This document shows positions 34,133 to 44,322 of a stretch of 64,000 nt of DNA, piece by piece. Source of the stretch: Allobosea sp. 67-29. GTDB taxonomy: Bacteria > Pseudomonadota > Alphaproteobacteria > Rhizobiales > Beijerinckiaceae. Location: the NCBI RefSeq assembly GCF_001898115.1, contig NZ_MKSQ01000007.1, positions 223,324 through 287,323 on the forward strand. Reading direction: 5' to 3'. The position numbers were made by a program, and so were the translations under genes. The number at the start of each line of letters is the position of its first letter. Position 1 is the first letter of the stretch. Under the pieces are notes generated by a model. It searched no databases and was not told the DNA's origin. It worked only from the letters and a program-made list of their open reading frames with translations.

Positions 34133-35341
34133 TTAGCCGAGGAGATGGCGGTAGCTCTCCAGCGTGCGCTCGACGTGTCGGACGGTCGTCAGCGGATCGG
34201 CCCAGTAACGGCGATAGGCTGCGGTGCCCATCTCATTCGCGCAGGCATCGTCCTTCAGCCGGGCGAGTGCGGCCGATAGCCCGGCGACGTCGCCACCGTC
34301 GACAAGAATGCCATCTTCCCCGTCGACGATCCAACTCGCCGGTCCTGTCGTTCGCGCCAGCACGACCGGCACACCGAGCGAACGCGCCTCGGCGATGACC
34401 AGCGGGCCGGGTTCGTACCAGAGCGAGGGCAGCACCAGGCAGCGCGCCTGCGCGATCTCGTCGAAAACCCGCTCGGCCGGCACCCAGCCGCGAATCTCGG
34501 CCTGTGGATTGATCCGCGCGATATCCCCGGCGAGCGGTCCCTCTCCGACGAAGCGCACCGGCATGCCGGCATCGGCCGCGGCCTGTGCCAGTACGTCGCC
34601 GGCCTTTTCCTGAGTGAAGCGCCCGAGGAACAGCGCATGCCGGTTGGCGGCTACGTCGGCGGGCTGGCGCCTCGGCGCCTCCATCATGTTCTCGACAACG
34701 ACATGGTGTGCCCGCTTCGGCAAAAAAGGTTCGGCGAAGCGGCCGGCGAAATCGCTGACATGGATAAAGAGCGGAGCCTTGAGCTTGCCCATCGCCTCGT
34801 CGAAACGCCATTGCCGCGCCACCCGGACGAGCTTGTGAAGATAGGACGCTCGGTCGCAATGGCTGCTGATGCAGCCGGCCGACATCGGCTTCCGACGGCA
34901 TGGCGCGTTGGCCTTGAAATCGAAATAGCCGCCGACCGGGCAGAAGGAGAAATAGTCGTGCATGGTGATCGCGACCGGCAGCCCGCTTTCGCCGGCGGCC
35001 GCGATGGCCGCCGGGCTGAAAGCCTTGGTCCACTGATGCAGGTGTACGAGCGTATCATGGCGCGGCTGGCGCGCGAGAAGTTCGCTCAGGAAGCGATAGG
35101 CCCGCGCGTTCCAGATGCCCTGGCGCGCTGCGGCGATCTTGCTACCGACCTGCCAGATTTCCTCCCCCGCGAATTGTTCAACCCTGATCAGGGGATGGAG
35201 GAGTCTTTCGGAAACCGGACCGATCGCGCAAGCGAACACGATCTCGACGCCCGCCCCGGCCAAGCCGCGGGCACTCTCGATTGCGACCTTGGCGGCGCCC
35301 CCGTTGACCGAACCGAAATCGCTGATGATGACGGCGCGCAT
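34133..35341 (-). CDS. glycosyltransferase family 4-like
   Basis: 402-residue GT-B fold enzyme. The N-terminal acceptor domain has SVNGGAAKVAIESARGLAGAG; the C-terminal donor domain has ALFLGRFTQEKAGDVLAQA and the EPGPLVIAEARSLGVPVV motif with the two donor-binding glutamates of retaining GT4 enzymes. A cysteine-rich insert follows the HDYFSFCP segment (FDFKANAPCRRKPMSAGC), a pattern seen in some polysaccharide GT4s. ATG 35341 follows an AGGGAG Shine-Dalgarno. It presumably adds a sugar in exopolysaccharide or O-antigen synthesis; donor and acceptor unknown. Confidence 0.85.
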   Translation of the reverse strand: MRAVIISDFGSVNGGAAKVAIESARGLAGAGVEIVFACAIGPVSERLLHPLIRVEQFAGEEIWQVGSKIAAARQGIWNARAYRFLSELLARQPRHDTLVHLHQWTKAFSPAAIAAAGESGLPVAITMHDYFSFCPVGGYFDFKANAPCRRKPMSAGCISSHCDRASYLHKLVRVARQWRFDEAMGKLKAPLFIHVSDFAGRFAEPFLPKRAHHVVVENMMEAPRRQPADVAANRHALFLGRFTQEKAGDVLAQAAADAGMPVRFVGEGPLAGDIARINPQAEIRGWVPAERVFDEIAQARCLVLPSLWYEPGPLVIAEARSLGVPVVLARTTGPASWIVDGEDGILVDGGDVAGLSAALARLKDDACANEMGTAAYRRYWADPLTTVRHVERTLESYRHLLG

Positions 35342-35399
35342 GAAAACTCCCTGGTGGTCGCTCCGGCGCATATGCAGAACCGCCGGCGGCCGAGCTAGC

Positions 35400-36305
35400 T
35401 CAGCCGAGCGTCAGGATGCGGCGCGGATCCAACCGCCCGCGAAGCAGGTCCAGTAGCGCAACCAGATTGCCCTTCAGACGCCCGCGCCGATCGACCTGAC
35501 CTTGGGGGCCCAAGCTGCCGAACAGATTAGCCGCGACATTGCCGAACAAGAACCGCACACCTCGTGGCCAGCGCATCGTACCCTTCCGAATCACATAGAC
35601 CGGATTGGCAATCTGCGAGTAGCCGAAGCGCAGACCTGAGTTGCGGCCACGCTTTACGCCACAATGCACCCCACGCAGCGCCGTGGAGTGCACGATCCGC
35701 CCCCACCCGGCGAGCTGTCCCGAAAAATCAACGTCTTCGTGCCAGCCGTAGAGCGGTAGGTTTTCATCAAAACGCGCCCCGGCGCGGCGGATTGCGGCCA
35801 TGCGAAACGCCATGTTGCAGCCATGGGTGATCTCGACCGAGGACAGCTTCCCATTTTCCGGCGCCGTGTCGCCCGCCAGGATCGCCAGGGCTTCCGGCCG
35901 CTCGATTCCGGGGCCGCGGATGCCGTCGGCCAGGAGAAGGCCTGTTGCCCCGACGACATCCGGGTTCTCCCGAAACAGCCGCTCCGTCTCGGCCAGGAAA
36001 CGCTCCGCCGGCAGGTAGTCGTCGTCGAGGAACACGATCAGATCCGCATCGCCCGCCGCGTCGAGGATTGCGTTGCGCTGCGCGGTCAATCCCTTCGGAC
36101 CCGTGACGCGCTCAGCCGGCACAGCCAGCCCCGCCGCATGGTCCCAGTCGACATCGTCGCCGGCGGCCGGGCAGATCAGGATGCGATCCGGCCGGCGCTG
36201 TTGGCGGTCGATCTGCGCCAGCGTGTCGCGCAGCACCTCGCGGCGGCCGCTGGTCGCGATTCCGACCACGATGTTCATTGGCTTCGTCGGGGATGTGTCG
36301 GTCAT
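35400..36305 (-). CDS. glycosyltransferase family 2-like
   Basis: 301-residue GT-A enzyme. The N-terminal nucleotide-binding strand is NIVVGIATSGRREVLRDTL; the metal-binding DDD is at 94-96 in VFLDDDYLP; a catalytic-region YGWHEDVDFSGQL follows near 190-205. These are inverting GT2 features. It lies 6 bases downstream of the flippase gene on the same strand and 58 bases before the GT4 gene, so the three are probably one transcript. Confidence 0.87.
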   Translation of the reverse strand: MTDTSPTKPMNIVVGIATSGRREVLRDTLAQIDRQQRRPDRILICPAAGDDVDWDHAAGLAVPAERVTGPKGLTAQRNAILDAAGDADLIVFLDDDYLPAERFLAETERLFRENPDVVGATGLLLADGIRGPGIERPEALAILAGDTAPENGKLSSVEITHGCNMAFRMAAIRRAGARFDENLPLYGWHEDVDFSGQLAGWGRIVHSTALRGVHCGVKRGRNSGLRFGYSQIANPVYVIRKGTMRWPRGVRFLFGNVAANLFGSLGPQGQVDRRGRLKGNLVALLDLLRGRLDPRRILTLG

Positions 36306-36311
36306 GCAGCC

Positions 36312-37694
36312 TCAGCGTGCGATCCAGCGGACGAGGACGAGCAGCGGCCGGGCGCTGAGGGCCGCGGCCACGGTGAGTGCCAGGCCGGCCGAGACCAGCG
36401 GATGCCCGGTGGCGAGCCAGCGCGTCGTCAGCCAGGCCAGCAGCAGCGCCGCCGCCGGCAGCAGTACCGGCTGCCAGGGCATGGCGAAGGAGCGCCAGTG
36501 CAGGATCAGGAGGCCGGCCGCAGCCGCCGCGCCCGCACCGGCCGCCGCTCCGGCGACGATGGCCAGATCCGCGCCTCCGGACAGCGACGCCGCGACAAAG
36601 GCTCCCGCGCAGGTCAGCAGGCAGTCCAGCGTCGCGAGTCCCAGAATGACGGGCAGTCGTCGTTGCAGATGCGCCGGCGTCGGCAGCACCGTTTGCAGGA
36701 AGGCGCGTAGCATCGCCATCATCATCACGAAAGGCGCGGTCCGCAGGAAGGACTCACGCAGCGGCGCCGGGATGACGGTCTCGGTCGCGAGGCCGAGCAC
36801 GGCGATGATGCCCGCGGCGGCGATCAGCGAAAGGCCGACCAGCAGCGCGTAGTAGCGACCGAGCTCGCCCTGGATCGCGTGCGGGTCGCCCTTGCGGTCG
36901 AACTGCGCCACGAGCTCCGGAAAGCGGATCGCCTGGAGCGATGAGGTCACCATGACGAAGGGCCTCTGCAGCAGGTCGAGCGCCAGCATGGGGCCGGCCG
37001 CCGCGGAGCCCAGAGAGGCGAGCAGCACCGATTTGAGGCCGAGCGGCACGAGCAGCGTCGCCACGCCCGCACCCGCTGAAATCCCGCCATAGACGAGATT
37101 GCGCCTGGCGATCTCGCCCGACCAGCGCGCGGTGAGCGGCATCACCCGGCGCGAGCGTATCCAGGCTGTGACGCAGTAGATGAGGTTTCCGGCCAGCACG
37201 CCGGCGAGCACATGGGCGAGGTCGGCGCTGACCGCCGCACCCGCGATCGTCGCGCCTGCGACGATGGTCGCCCGCGCGCCCTGAAGCCAGGAGAACAGCC
37301 TGAATTCCTGCCGGAAGCGCAGCATGGTCAGGTGGAGCTCACCCGCGCCTTGAAGGATCGCCGCGAGGGCCCCGATCAGGCCCAGGCCGACGGAGGCGCC
37401 GAAGAGCGGGGCGAGCAGGGCCGCCAGCAGGCAGATGCAGGCGCTGCCGGCAAGCTCCGCGACGATGACGCCGCGCTCGACCGTCTCGTTCGCCTCGATC
37501 GGCCCCGGATAGAACCGGCTGGAGGCGGCACGGATCCACTGGAAGCAGACGATATCGGCAAACTGGACGATCGAGACGAACAGCGAGTAGGCGGCGTAGT
37601 CCGACGCCGGCAGCAGATTGGAGACGACGATCAGCAGTCCGAAGGCGAGCAGCGACTGGTAGAAGTAGGCGCCCAACGCAGCGATCTTGGCCAT
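36312..37694 (-). CDS. polysaccharide flippase (MATE/Wzx-like)
   Basis: 460 residues with about 12-14 hydrophobic helices spread over the whole length, starting with YFYQSLLAFGLLIVVSNLLP and the family-type segment ASDYAAYSLFVSIVQFADIV. This is the MATE/MOP superfamily pattern of lipid-linked oligosaccharide flippases (Wzx/RfbX). It would move the repeat unit assembled by the adjoining transferases across the inner membrane. The ATG at 37694 overlaps the stop of a 24-codon upstream ORF as TGATG and has no strong Shine-Dalgarno of its own. Confidence 0.82.
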   Translation of the reverse strand: MAKIAALGAYFYQSLLAFGLLIVVSNLLPASDYAAYSLFVSIVQFADIVCFQWIRAASSRFYPGPIEANETVERGVIVAELAGSACICLLAALLAPLFGASVGLGLIGALAAILQGAGELHLTMLRFRQEFRLFSWLQGARATIVAGATIAGAAVSADLAHVLAGVLAGNLIYCVTAWIRSRRVMPLTARWSGEIARRNLVYGGISAGAGVATLLVPLGLKSVLLASLGSAAAGPMLALDLLQRPFVMVTSSLQAIRFPELVAQFDRKGDPHAIQGELGRYYALLVGLSLIAAAGIIAVLGLATETVIPAPLRESFLRTAPFVMMMAMLRAFLQTVLPTPAHLQRRLPVILGLATLDCLLTCAGAFVAASLSGGADLAIVAGAAAGAGAAAAAGLLILHWRSFAMPWQPVLLPAAALLLAWLTTRWLATGHPLVSAGLALTVAAALSARPLLVLVRWIAR

Positions 37695-37768
37695 CAGCGG
37701 GCCGCCTTGTCAGAGGCAGGCCCGGCCAATCCGCTTGCTGCCGCGTCTGAGCCAGTGCCGGAACGCAT
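37694..37768 (-). CDS. 24-residue leader ORF overlapping the flippase start
   Basis: ATG at 37768 sits 3 bases after a very strong GGGGGGAGGG. The frame encodes 24 hydrophilic residues (MRSGTGSDAASGLAGPASDK and four more) and stops in TGATG with the flippase start. It may be a coupling peptide that delivers ribosomes to the flippase. Alternatively a frameshift separates an original longer N-terminus from the flippase. No similarity recognised. Confidence 0.4.
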   Translation of the reverse strand: MRSGTGSDAAASGLAGPASDKAAR

Positions 37769-37831
37769 GAACCCTCCCCCCATCGCCAAAAAGGGCTTAG
37801 GGCAAAAAGGTTGATACTTCGCGGCTATGGC

Positions 37832-38029
37832 TCAGGAAAAATGCAGCAGGACCAGCCCCGCCCCGGCGGCGGTGGCGGCCAGCCACCAGAGGCCGCGGGT
37901 GTGGAGCCAATCGAGACCGGGCTCCGCCCCGATGCGGGCATCCTCGTAACCGAAGGATTCGCCTGCCATGCGCGCGGCGCGCTGAAGCCCGGCCATTCTC
38001 GTCACAGGAACCGACTGACGCGACACCAC
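37832..38029 (-). CDS. small hypothetical membrane protein
   Basis: 65 residues from GTG 38029 (or GTG 38026), with AAGGGGGAGGG upstream on the minus strand. The N-terminal 45 residues are polar; the C-terminus is one hydrophobic segment (LWWLAATAAGAGLVLLHF), so a tail-anchored protein is possible. It lies 63 bases upstream of the flippase leader ORF and could head that transcript. Family not recognised. Confidence 0.45.
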   Translation of the reverse strand: MVSRQSVPVTRMAGLQRAARMAGESFGYEDARIGAEPGLDWLHTRGLWWLAATAAGAGLVLLHFS

Positions 38030-38317
38030 GACGCCCTCCCCCTTAGGCTAATCCTAGCACGTTGCGAATCGCCGCATAGGCCCGATCACAGGCCCATCCT
38101 CGACCCCGGCCCTTAACGCGGCCTGAACGATACCGGTTCCTCCGGATATCGGCTCGCTCGATGACCGGTCCATGACGATCTCGGCGGCGACGCTGCTGAC
38201 AGATGTGGAAGGCGCGGTTTTTATAGCGGGCGGGGCCGTCTATAAGCGGTGGCGCAGCGCGGTCCGGTCCGGAATGCGCTAGAGTTTCATGTTGCGAATC
38301 AGGAAGAACGGCGCGCG

Positions 38318-40399
38318 ATGGCGGATGACGGCGATCTTTTCGGCGTAGGAATGGAACGGCCGGCCCCGGCCGGGCCGAAGCCGGAAGCGCGCATGCCTGC
38401 CGAAGCGCCGAAGCTCTCGCGCTCCGGCGCCGCTCCGGCTCGCAGCGGCACGCTCTCCGAGGCCGGCTACGATGCCTCCGCCATCGAGGTCCTCGAAGGG
38501 CTAGAGCCCGTTCGCCGCCGGCCGGGCATGTATATCGGCGGCACCGACGAGCGCGCCCTCCACCACCTCTTCGCCGAGGTGATCGACAACGCCATGGACG
38601 AGGCGGTGGCCGGCCACGCCACCTTCATCGACGTCGAATTGCTGGAAGATGGATCGGTCGCAGTGACCGATAACGGCCGCGGCATCCCGGTCGATCCGCA
38701 TCCGAAATTCCCCGGCAAGTCGGCGCTCGAGGTCATCATGACGACGCTGCACGCCGGCGGAAAGTTCGACTCCAAGGCCTATGAGACCTCCGGCGGCCTG
38801 CACGGCGTCGGCGTCTCGGTGGTCAATGCGCTGTCGGACCGGCTCGAGGTCGAGGTCGCGCGCGGCAAGACGCTCTATCGCCAGCTCTTTTCGCGCGGCC
38901 TGCCGCAGGGACCGCTGGAGACGGTGGGCGCCGTCGCCAACCGCCGCGGCACCCGCGTCCGCTTCCACCCGGATGCGCAGATTTTCGGCGAAGGCGCCCA
39001 TTTCTCCCCGGCCCGGCTGTTCCGCATGGCCCGGTCGAAGGCTTATCTCTTCGGCGGGGTCGAGATCCGCTGGAGTTGCGCACCCGCCCTGCTCAAGCCC
39101 GAGGGCGACGTCGCGGCCGAAGCCGTGTTCCGCTTTCCCGGCGGCCTGCGCGACTATCTCGCCGGCGAGATCGAGGGCAAGGACCTCGTCGCCGAGCCGA
39201 TCTTCTCCGGCAAGATCACCCGGGAGGGCAGCCACGGCTCGCTCGAATGGGCGGTCGCCTGGCTCGCCACCGGCGAGGATGGCTTCGCCTCCTCCTACTG
39301 CAACACGATTCCGACGCCGGAGGGCGGCACCCACGAACAGGGCCTGCGCATCGCCCTGCTGCGCGGCCTGCGCGATCACGCCGAGCGGATCGGCCAGTCG
39401 AAGCGCATGGCCCAGGTCACGTCGGACGACGTGATGGCGACCTGTGCCGCCATGCTGTCGGTCTTTATCCGGGAGCCGGAGTTCCAGGGCCAGACCAAGG
39501 ACAAGCTGGCGACGCTGGAAGCATCCCGCATCGTCGAGGGCGCGGTCCGCGACGCCTTCGACCACTGGCTCGCGGCCGCGCCGCAGCAGGCCCTGCGCCT
39601 GCTCGACTGGTCGGTGGACCGCGCCGAGGAGCGGCTGCGCCGGCGCCTCGAGAAGGAGGTCTCGCGCAAGACGGCGACGCGCAAGCTCCGCCTGCCGGGA
39701 AAGCTCGCCGACTGCTCGAATGCGGGCGCGGCCGGCTCGGAGCTCTTCATCGTCGAGGGCGATTCGGCCGGCGGCTCGGCCAAGCAGGCACGCAACCGCG
39801 CCAACCAGGCGATCCTGCCCCTGCGCGGCAAGATCCTCAACGTCGCCAATGCGACGCGCGAGAAGCTGAACCAGAACCAGCAGCTCGCCGATCTCATCCT
39901 CGCCCTCGGCTGCGGCATCGGCACCCAGTTCCGCGAGGACGACCTGCGCTACGAGAAGGTCATCGTGATGACGGACGCCGATGTCGACGGCGCCCATATC
40001 GCCTCGCTGCTCGTGACCTTCTTCTGGCGCCAGACGCCGAAGCTGATCGAGAAGGGGCATCTCTATCTCGCCGTGCCGCCGCTCTATCGGCTCCAGCACG
40101 GCGGCAAGAGCGTCTATGCCCGCAACGACGCCCATAAGGACGAACTGCTCGAAACGGTGTTCAAGGGCAAGAAGCCGGAGATCTCGCGCTTCAAGGGCCT
40201 CGGCGAGATGATGCCGCAGCAGCTCAAGGAAACCACGATGGACCCGAGCAAGCGCATCCTGCTCAAGGTCATGGTGGACCACGAGACCAAGGAGGAGACC
40301 TCCGAGACGGTCGAGCGGCTGATGGGCAACAAGCCCGAGGCGCGATTCACCTTCATCCAGGAGCGGGCGGCCTTCGCCGGCGAGCTGATCGACCTGTGA
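38318..40399 (+). CDS. parE: DNA topoisomerase IV subunit B
   Basis: This ATPase subunit works with ParC in decatenating chromosomes. 693 residues: a poorly conserved N-terminal tail of about 45 residues, the GHKL ATPase domain (EVIDNAMDEAVAGHA, VTDNGRGIPVD, GGLHGVGVSVVNALS), the transducer, and the TOPRIM domain (LFIVEGDSAGGSAKQARNR, MTDADVDGAHI), ending in FIQERAAFAGELIDL. The length and lack of the GyrB-specific insert, plus the NQNQQLADLILALGCGIG segment, favour ParE over GyrB. ATG 38318 was chosen; a longer in-frame extension is less likely. Confidence 0.93.
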   Translation: MADDGDLFGVGMERPAPAGPKPEARMPAEAPKLSRSGAAPARSGTLSEAGYDASAIEVLEGLEPVRRRPGMYIGGTDERALHHLFAEVIDNAMDEAVAGHATFIDVELLEDGSVAVTDNGRGIPVDPHPKFPGKSALEVIMTTLHAGGKFDSKAYETSGGLHGVGVSVVNALSDRLEVEVARGKTLYRQLFSRGLPQGPLETVGAVANRRGTRVRFHPDAQIFGEGAHFSPARLFRMARSKAYLFGGVEIRWSCAPALLKPEGDVAAEAVFRFPGGLRDYLAGEIEGKDLVAEPIFSGKITREGSHGSLEWAVAWLATGEDGFASSYCNTIPTPEGGTHEQGLRIALLRGLRDHAERIGQSKRMAQVTSDDVMATCAAMLSVFIREPEFQGQTKDKLATLEASRIVEGAVRDAFDHWLAAAPQQALRLLDWSVDRAEERLRRRLEKEVSRKTATRKLRLPGKLADCSNAGAAGSELFIVEGDSAGGSAKQARNRANQAILPLRGKILNVANATREKLNQNQQLADLILALGCGIGTQFREDDLRYEKVIVMTDADVDGAHIASLLVTFFWRQTPKLIEKGHLYLAVPPLYRLQHGGKSVYARNDAHKDELLETVFKGKKPEISRFKGLGEMMPQQLKETTMDPSKRILLKVMVDHETKEETSETVERLMGNKPEARFTFIQERAAFAGELIDL

Positions 40400-40546
40400 A
40401 CCGCCGCGAGCCCCGCATCTCTGCAGGGCTGCACGCCATCGTCGCCGGGCTGCCGCAAGGCGTTGCGGCTGGCAGGGTTCGCGCATGTCGAACCCTCTCC
40501 GCTTCCTGGACCAGCATGACCGCCAGAACCGCTCGCCCCTCGCCGA

Positions 40547-41500
40547 TTGGCCCGTGACCGCGTGGCTGGGGCTCCTCCACCTGCCTCTCGACCCGATGGC
40601 GGCCTCGCGGCAGCGGGGCGGGCCTCATGGGACGATATCCGGATCTTCAACGCCATCGCCGTCGGCGGATCGATGGCCGTGGCGGCGGCGCGGCTGGCCC
40701 TGAGCGAGGCGACCGTGACGCGCAGGCTCAAGGCCCTCGAGAAGGACCTGGGCCTCCAGCTCTTCCTGCGCGAGGCGAACCGGCTCGTGCCGACCGCGGT
40801 CGGGCTGGAGCTGGCCGCCGAAGCGAGCGCGATCGAGGCTGCGGCGCAGCGCTTCGGGCTGCGCGCCGAGGCCGCCCGCACCCTGGCGGACGCCCCTGTC
40901 CGGATCACCGCGACGACCTCGATCAGCCTGTTCCTCACCATGCACGCGACTACCGTCTCGCGCGACGCCGGCGGCATCGAGATCGTCATCATCAGCACGC
41001 GCAGCCGGCTGAACCTCGCCCGCGGCGAGGCCGACATCGCCCTCAGGATGAGCAAGCCGCCGCAGGAGCCCGGCTACTACGCCCAGAAGATCGGCCGGCT
41101 GATGCAGGCGCTCTACTGCCGCCGCGACGTCGACCCCGCCACGGCCCCGATCATCTCGGTCAATCGCGAGACGTCCTCGCGCATCGACAACCACATCGTG
41201 GCTTTCGCTGCGGGCCGCCCCATCGCGGCGCGCGTCGGCGATTCGGCGGCGCGCTACGAAAGCATCCGCTCGGCCGGCGCGTTGTCGATGGCGCCCTGCT
41301 TCATGGCCGATGCCGATCCCGGCCTGCGGCGCCTGGAGCCGCCGCCCGAGGCGACCGGCGACGACATCTTCCTGCTTTCGCATGACGTCTCGCGCCAGCG
41401 AGCCGGAGTGGGCGCAGTGCTGGCGGCGCTGCGGAAGCTGTTCCGCCAGCACTGCGCCCGGCTGGAAGGGCTACCGCTCGAAGACGGTCCCCCGTCGTGA
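40547..41500 (+). CDS. LysR-family transcriptional regulator
   Basis: Winged-helix N-terminus (SWDDIRIFNAIAVGGSMAVA, then SEATVTRRLKALEKDLGLQL) followed by a LysR-type effector-binding domain (VRITATTSISLFLTM, RGEADIALRMSKPP), about 290-317 residues in all. The start is unsettled: in frame, only TTG 40547 and GTG 40562 precede the HTH, neither with a clear Shine-Dalgarno. Target genes are unknown; it is separate from parE and no divergent partner is adjacent. Confidence 0.8.
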   Translation: MARDRVAGAPPPASRPDGGLAAAGRASWDDIRIFNAIAVGGSMAVAAARLALSEATVTRRLKALEKDLGLQLFLREANRLVPTAVGLELAAEASAIEAAAQRFGLRAEAARTLADAPVRITATTSISLFLTMHATTVSRDAGGIEIVIISTRSRLNLARGEADIALRMSKPPQEPGYYAQKIGRLMQALYCRRDVDPATAPIISVNRETSSRIDNHIVAFAAGRPIAARVGDSAARYESIRSAGALSMAPCFMADADPGLRRLEPPPEATGDDIFLLSHDVSRQRAGVGAVLAALRKLFRQHCARLEGLPLEDGPPS

Positions 41501-41599
41501 CAATTGTCCGTGTCGCAGAAAGCCCGGGCTAACCAAGCTTTTACCGCTGCTGGCGCATCTTCACCCCGTCCCCGTGCAGTCACGGGATGGGAGAGCGCG

Positions 41600-41860
41600 A
41601 TGCGCCTGTTCGAACTGTTCTGGAAGAACAACCGCGGCACGATGGCGGCTGACATCGCCAAGGCCGCCGCCGCTATCGCCTTCCTGTCGGTCATCGCCGC
41701 CAACTTCGTCTCCAGCCGCACCGTCGGCCTCGACCGGACCGCCCTTGCGCAAGCGAGCCTTCAGGCCTCGAAGCGCCAGCCCGTGGACCCGATGGTCACG
41801 GGCTCGATCGGCGGCACGGCCAACGCCACCCGCCTCGATCCCTGCGCCCTGCCCCGCTGA
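41600..41860 (+). CDS. small membrane protein, Flp-pilin-like pattern
   Basis: 86 residues, ATG 41600 with a GGGAG Shine-Dalgarno. The order is an amphipathic start (MRLFELFWKNNRGTMAADIA), a single hydrophobic helix (AAAAIAFLSVIAANFV), then a polar tail ending in MVTGSIGGTANA. The length and helix position are reminiscent of Flp/TadE-type small proteins, but no prepilin cleavage motif is certain and no tad genes are near. Function unknown. Confidence 0.5.
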   Translation: MRLFELFWKNNRGTMAADIAKAAAAIAFLSVIAANFVSSRTVGLDRTALAQASLQASKRQPVDPMVTGSIGGTANATRLDPCALPR

Positions 41861-41873
41861 TCGGACGCAGGCG

Positions 41874-42569
41874 TCAGGAGAGCCAGCCGGTCAACTCGTC
41901 CGTCACCCGGTCGGGTGCTTCGAGCGTCGACAGATGGCCGCAGCCGGGAATCACGGCGAGCCGCGCCGTCGGCCCGGCCAGCCCTGCAATCTCCTGCGCT
42001 TCCGCGACCGGCGTGATCACATCCTCCGCACCGACGAGGACCAATGTCGGCAGCGCGAGCCCCGCCAGTGCCGGCCGCGAATCCGGCCGCTGCATGATAG
42101 CCTTCTGCTGGCGGACGAAACCATCGGCGCCGATCTCGTCGGCCATCCGCCGCACCAGCAGCCGCAGCGGCTCGTCCGTCAGCCGGCCCGGCGCCACCAG
42201 CCGTTGCCAGAGCAGCGTGGTGACGTTGTCGTAGGCGCCCTTCTCCGCCAGCTCGATCATCTGCGCGCGCGGCTCGTTGCTGTCCGGGGTCGCGGGCTTG
42301 GCGCTGGTGTCGAGCAGGGCGAGACGGGTGACGCGATCGGGCGCGCGGCGCAGCACCTCGAACGCGATATAACCGCCCATCGACAGCCCGCAGAGCGCGA
42401 AACGCGGCGGCGCGGCGGCCAGAAGGCGCTCGGCGATCGCACCGAGGCTGTCGTCGAGGCTGTGTTCAGCGACGAGAACGAGGCGGCCATCCGCCAGGGC
42501 AGGCCATTGCCGGGCATACAGCGCAGCCGTGCAACTGAGGCCGGGAACGAGAACGAGCGGGTCCTTCAT
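41874..42569 (-). CDS. alpha/beta hydrolase
   Basis: 231 residues. The nucleophile elbow is GLSMGG with Ser63, the acid is in VLVGAEDVITP and the His in PGCGHLSTLEAPD; the oxyanion strand LVLVPGL opens the protein. The fold is complete but the cap is small. Relatives include 3-oxoadipate enol-lactonase and esterases; substrate cannot be told. It is convergent with the small membrane protein (13-base gap) and divergent from the helicase gene. Confidence 0.88.
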   Translation of the reverse strand: MKDPLVLVPGLSCTAALYARQWPALADGRLVLVAEHSLDDSLGAIAERLLAAAPPRFALCGLSMGGYIAFEVLRRAPDRVTRLALLDTSAKPATPDSNEPRAQMIELAEKGAYDNVTTLLWQRLVAPGRLTDEPLRLLVRRMADEIGADGFVRQQKAIMQRPDSRPALAGLALPTLVLVGAEDVITPVAEAQEIAGLAGPTARLAVIPGCGHLSTLEAPDRVTDELTGWLS

Positions 42570-42731
42570 CGGGCAAAAAGCGTCCTTTTCTGGCTACGTG
42601 ATTGACTTTGCCGCATTTTCTTTGCATTCCACACGGGTCCGAAGGCGCGCAGGTCCTGATGTCGCGCCAGCGTGGCGGTTGATGAGCTCATCCCGCCGCG
42701 TGTCACCGCCTCTGAAGAAGCGCCATACGCG

Positions 42732-44198
<1,467 letters not shown>

Positions 44199-44322
44199 CG
44201 TTGCGGCATAAACCCGATTTTAACGGGCAATACTTGATATCTGTGTGGTCGCGGCGTGATTGCGTCGCGATGGACGGGCGCATGCCGCCGTAGATACGGA
44301 CAGGATGTCCCGCTTCGATTGA

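Noticed and set aside
40485..40703. Separate 72-codon gene between parE and the LysR gene
   Set aside because: It overlaps the LysR HTH coding region in another frame and has no Shine-Dalgarno or family pattern.
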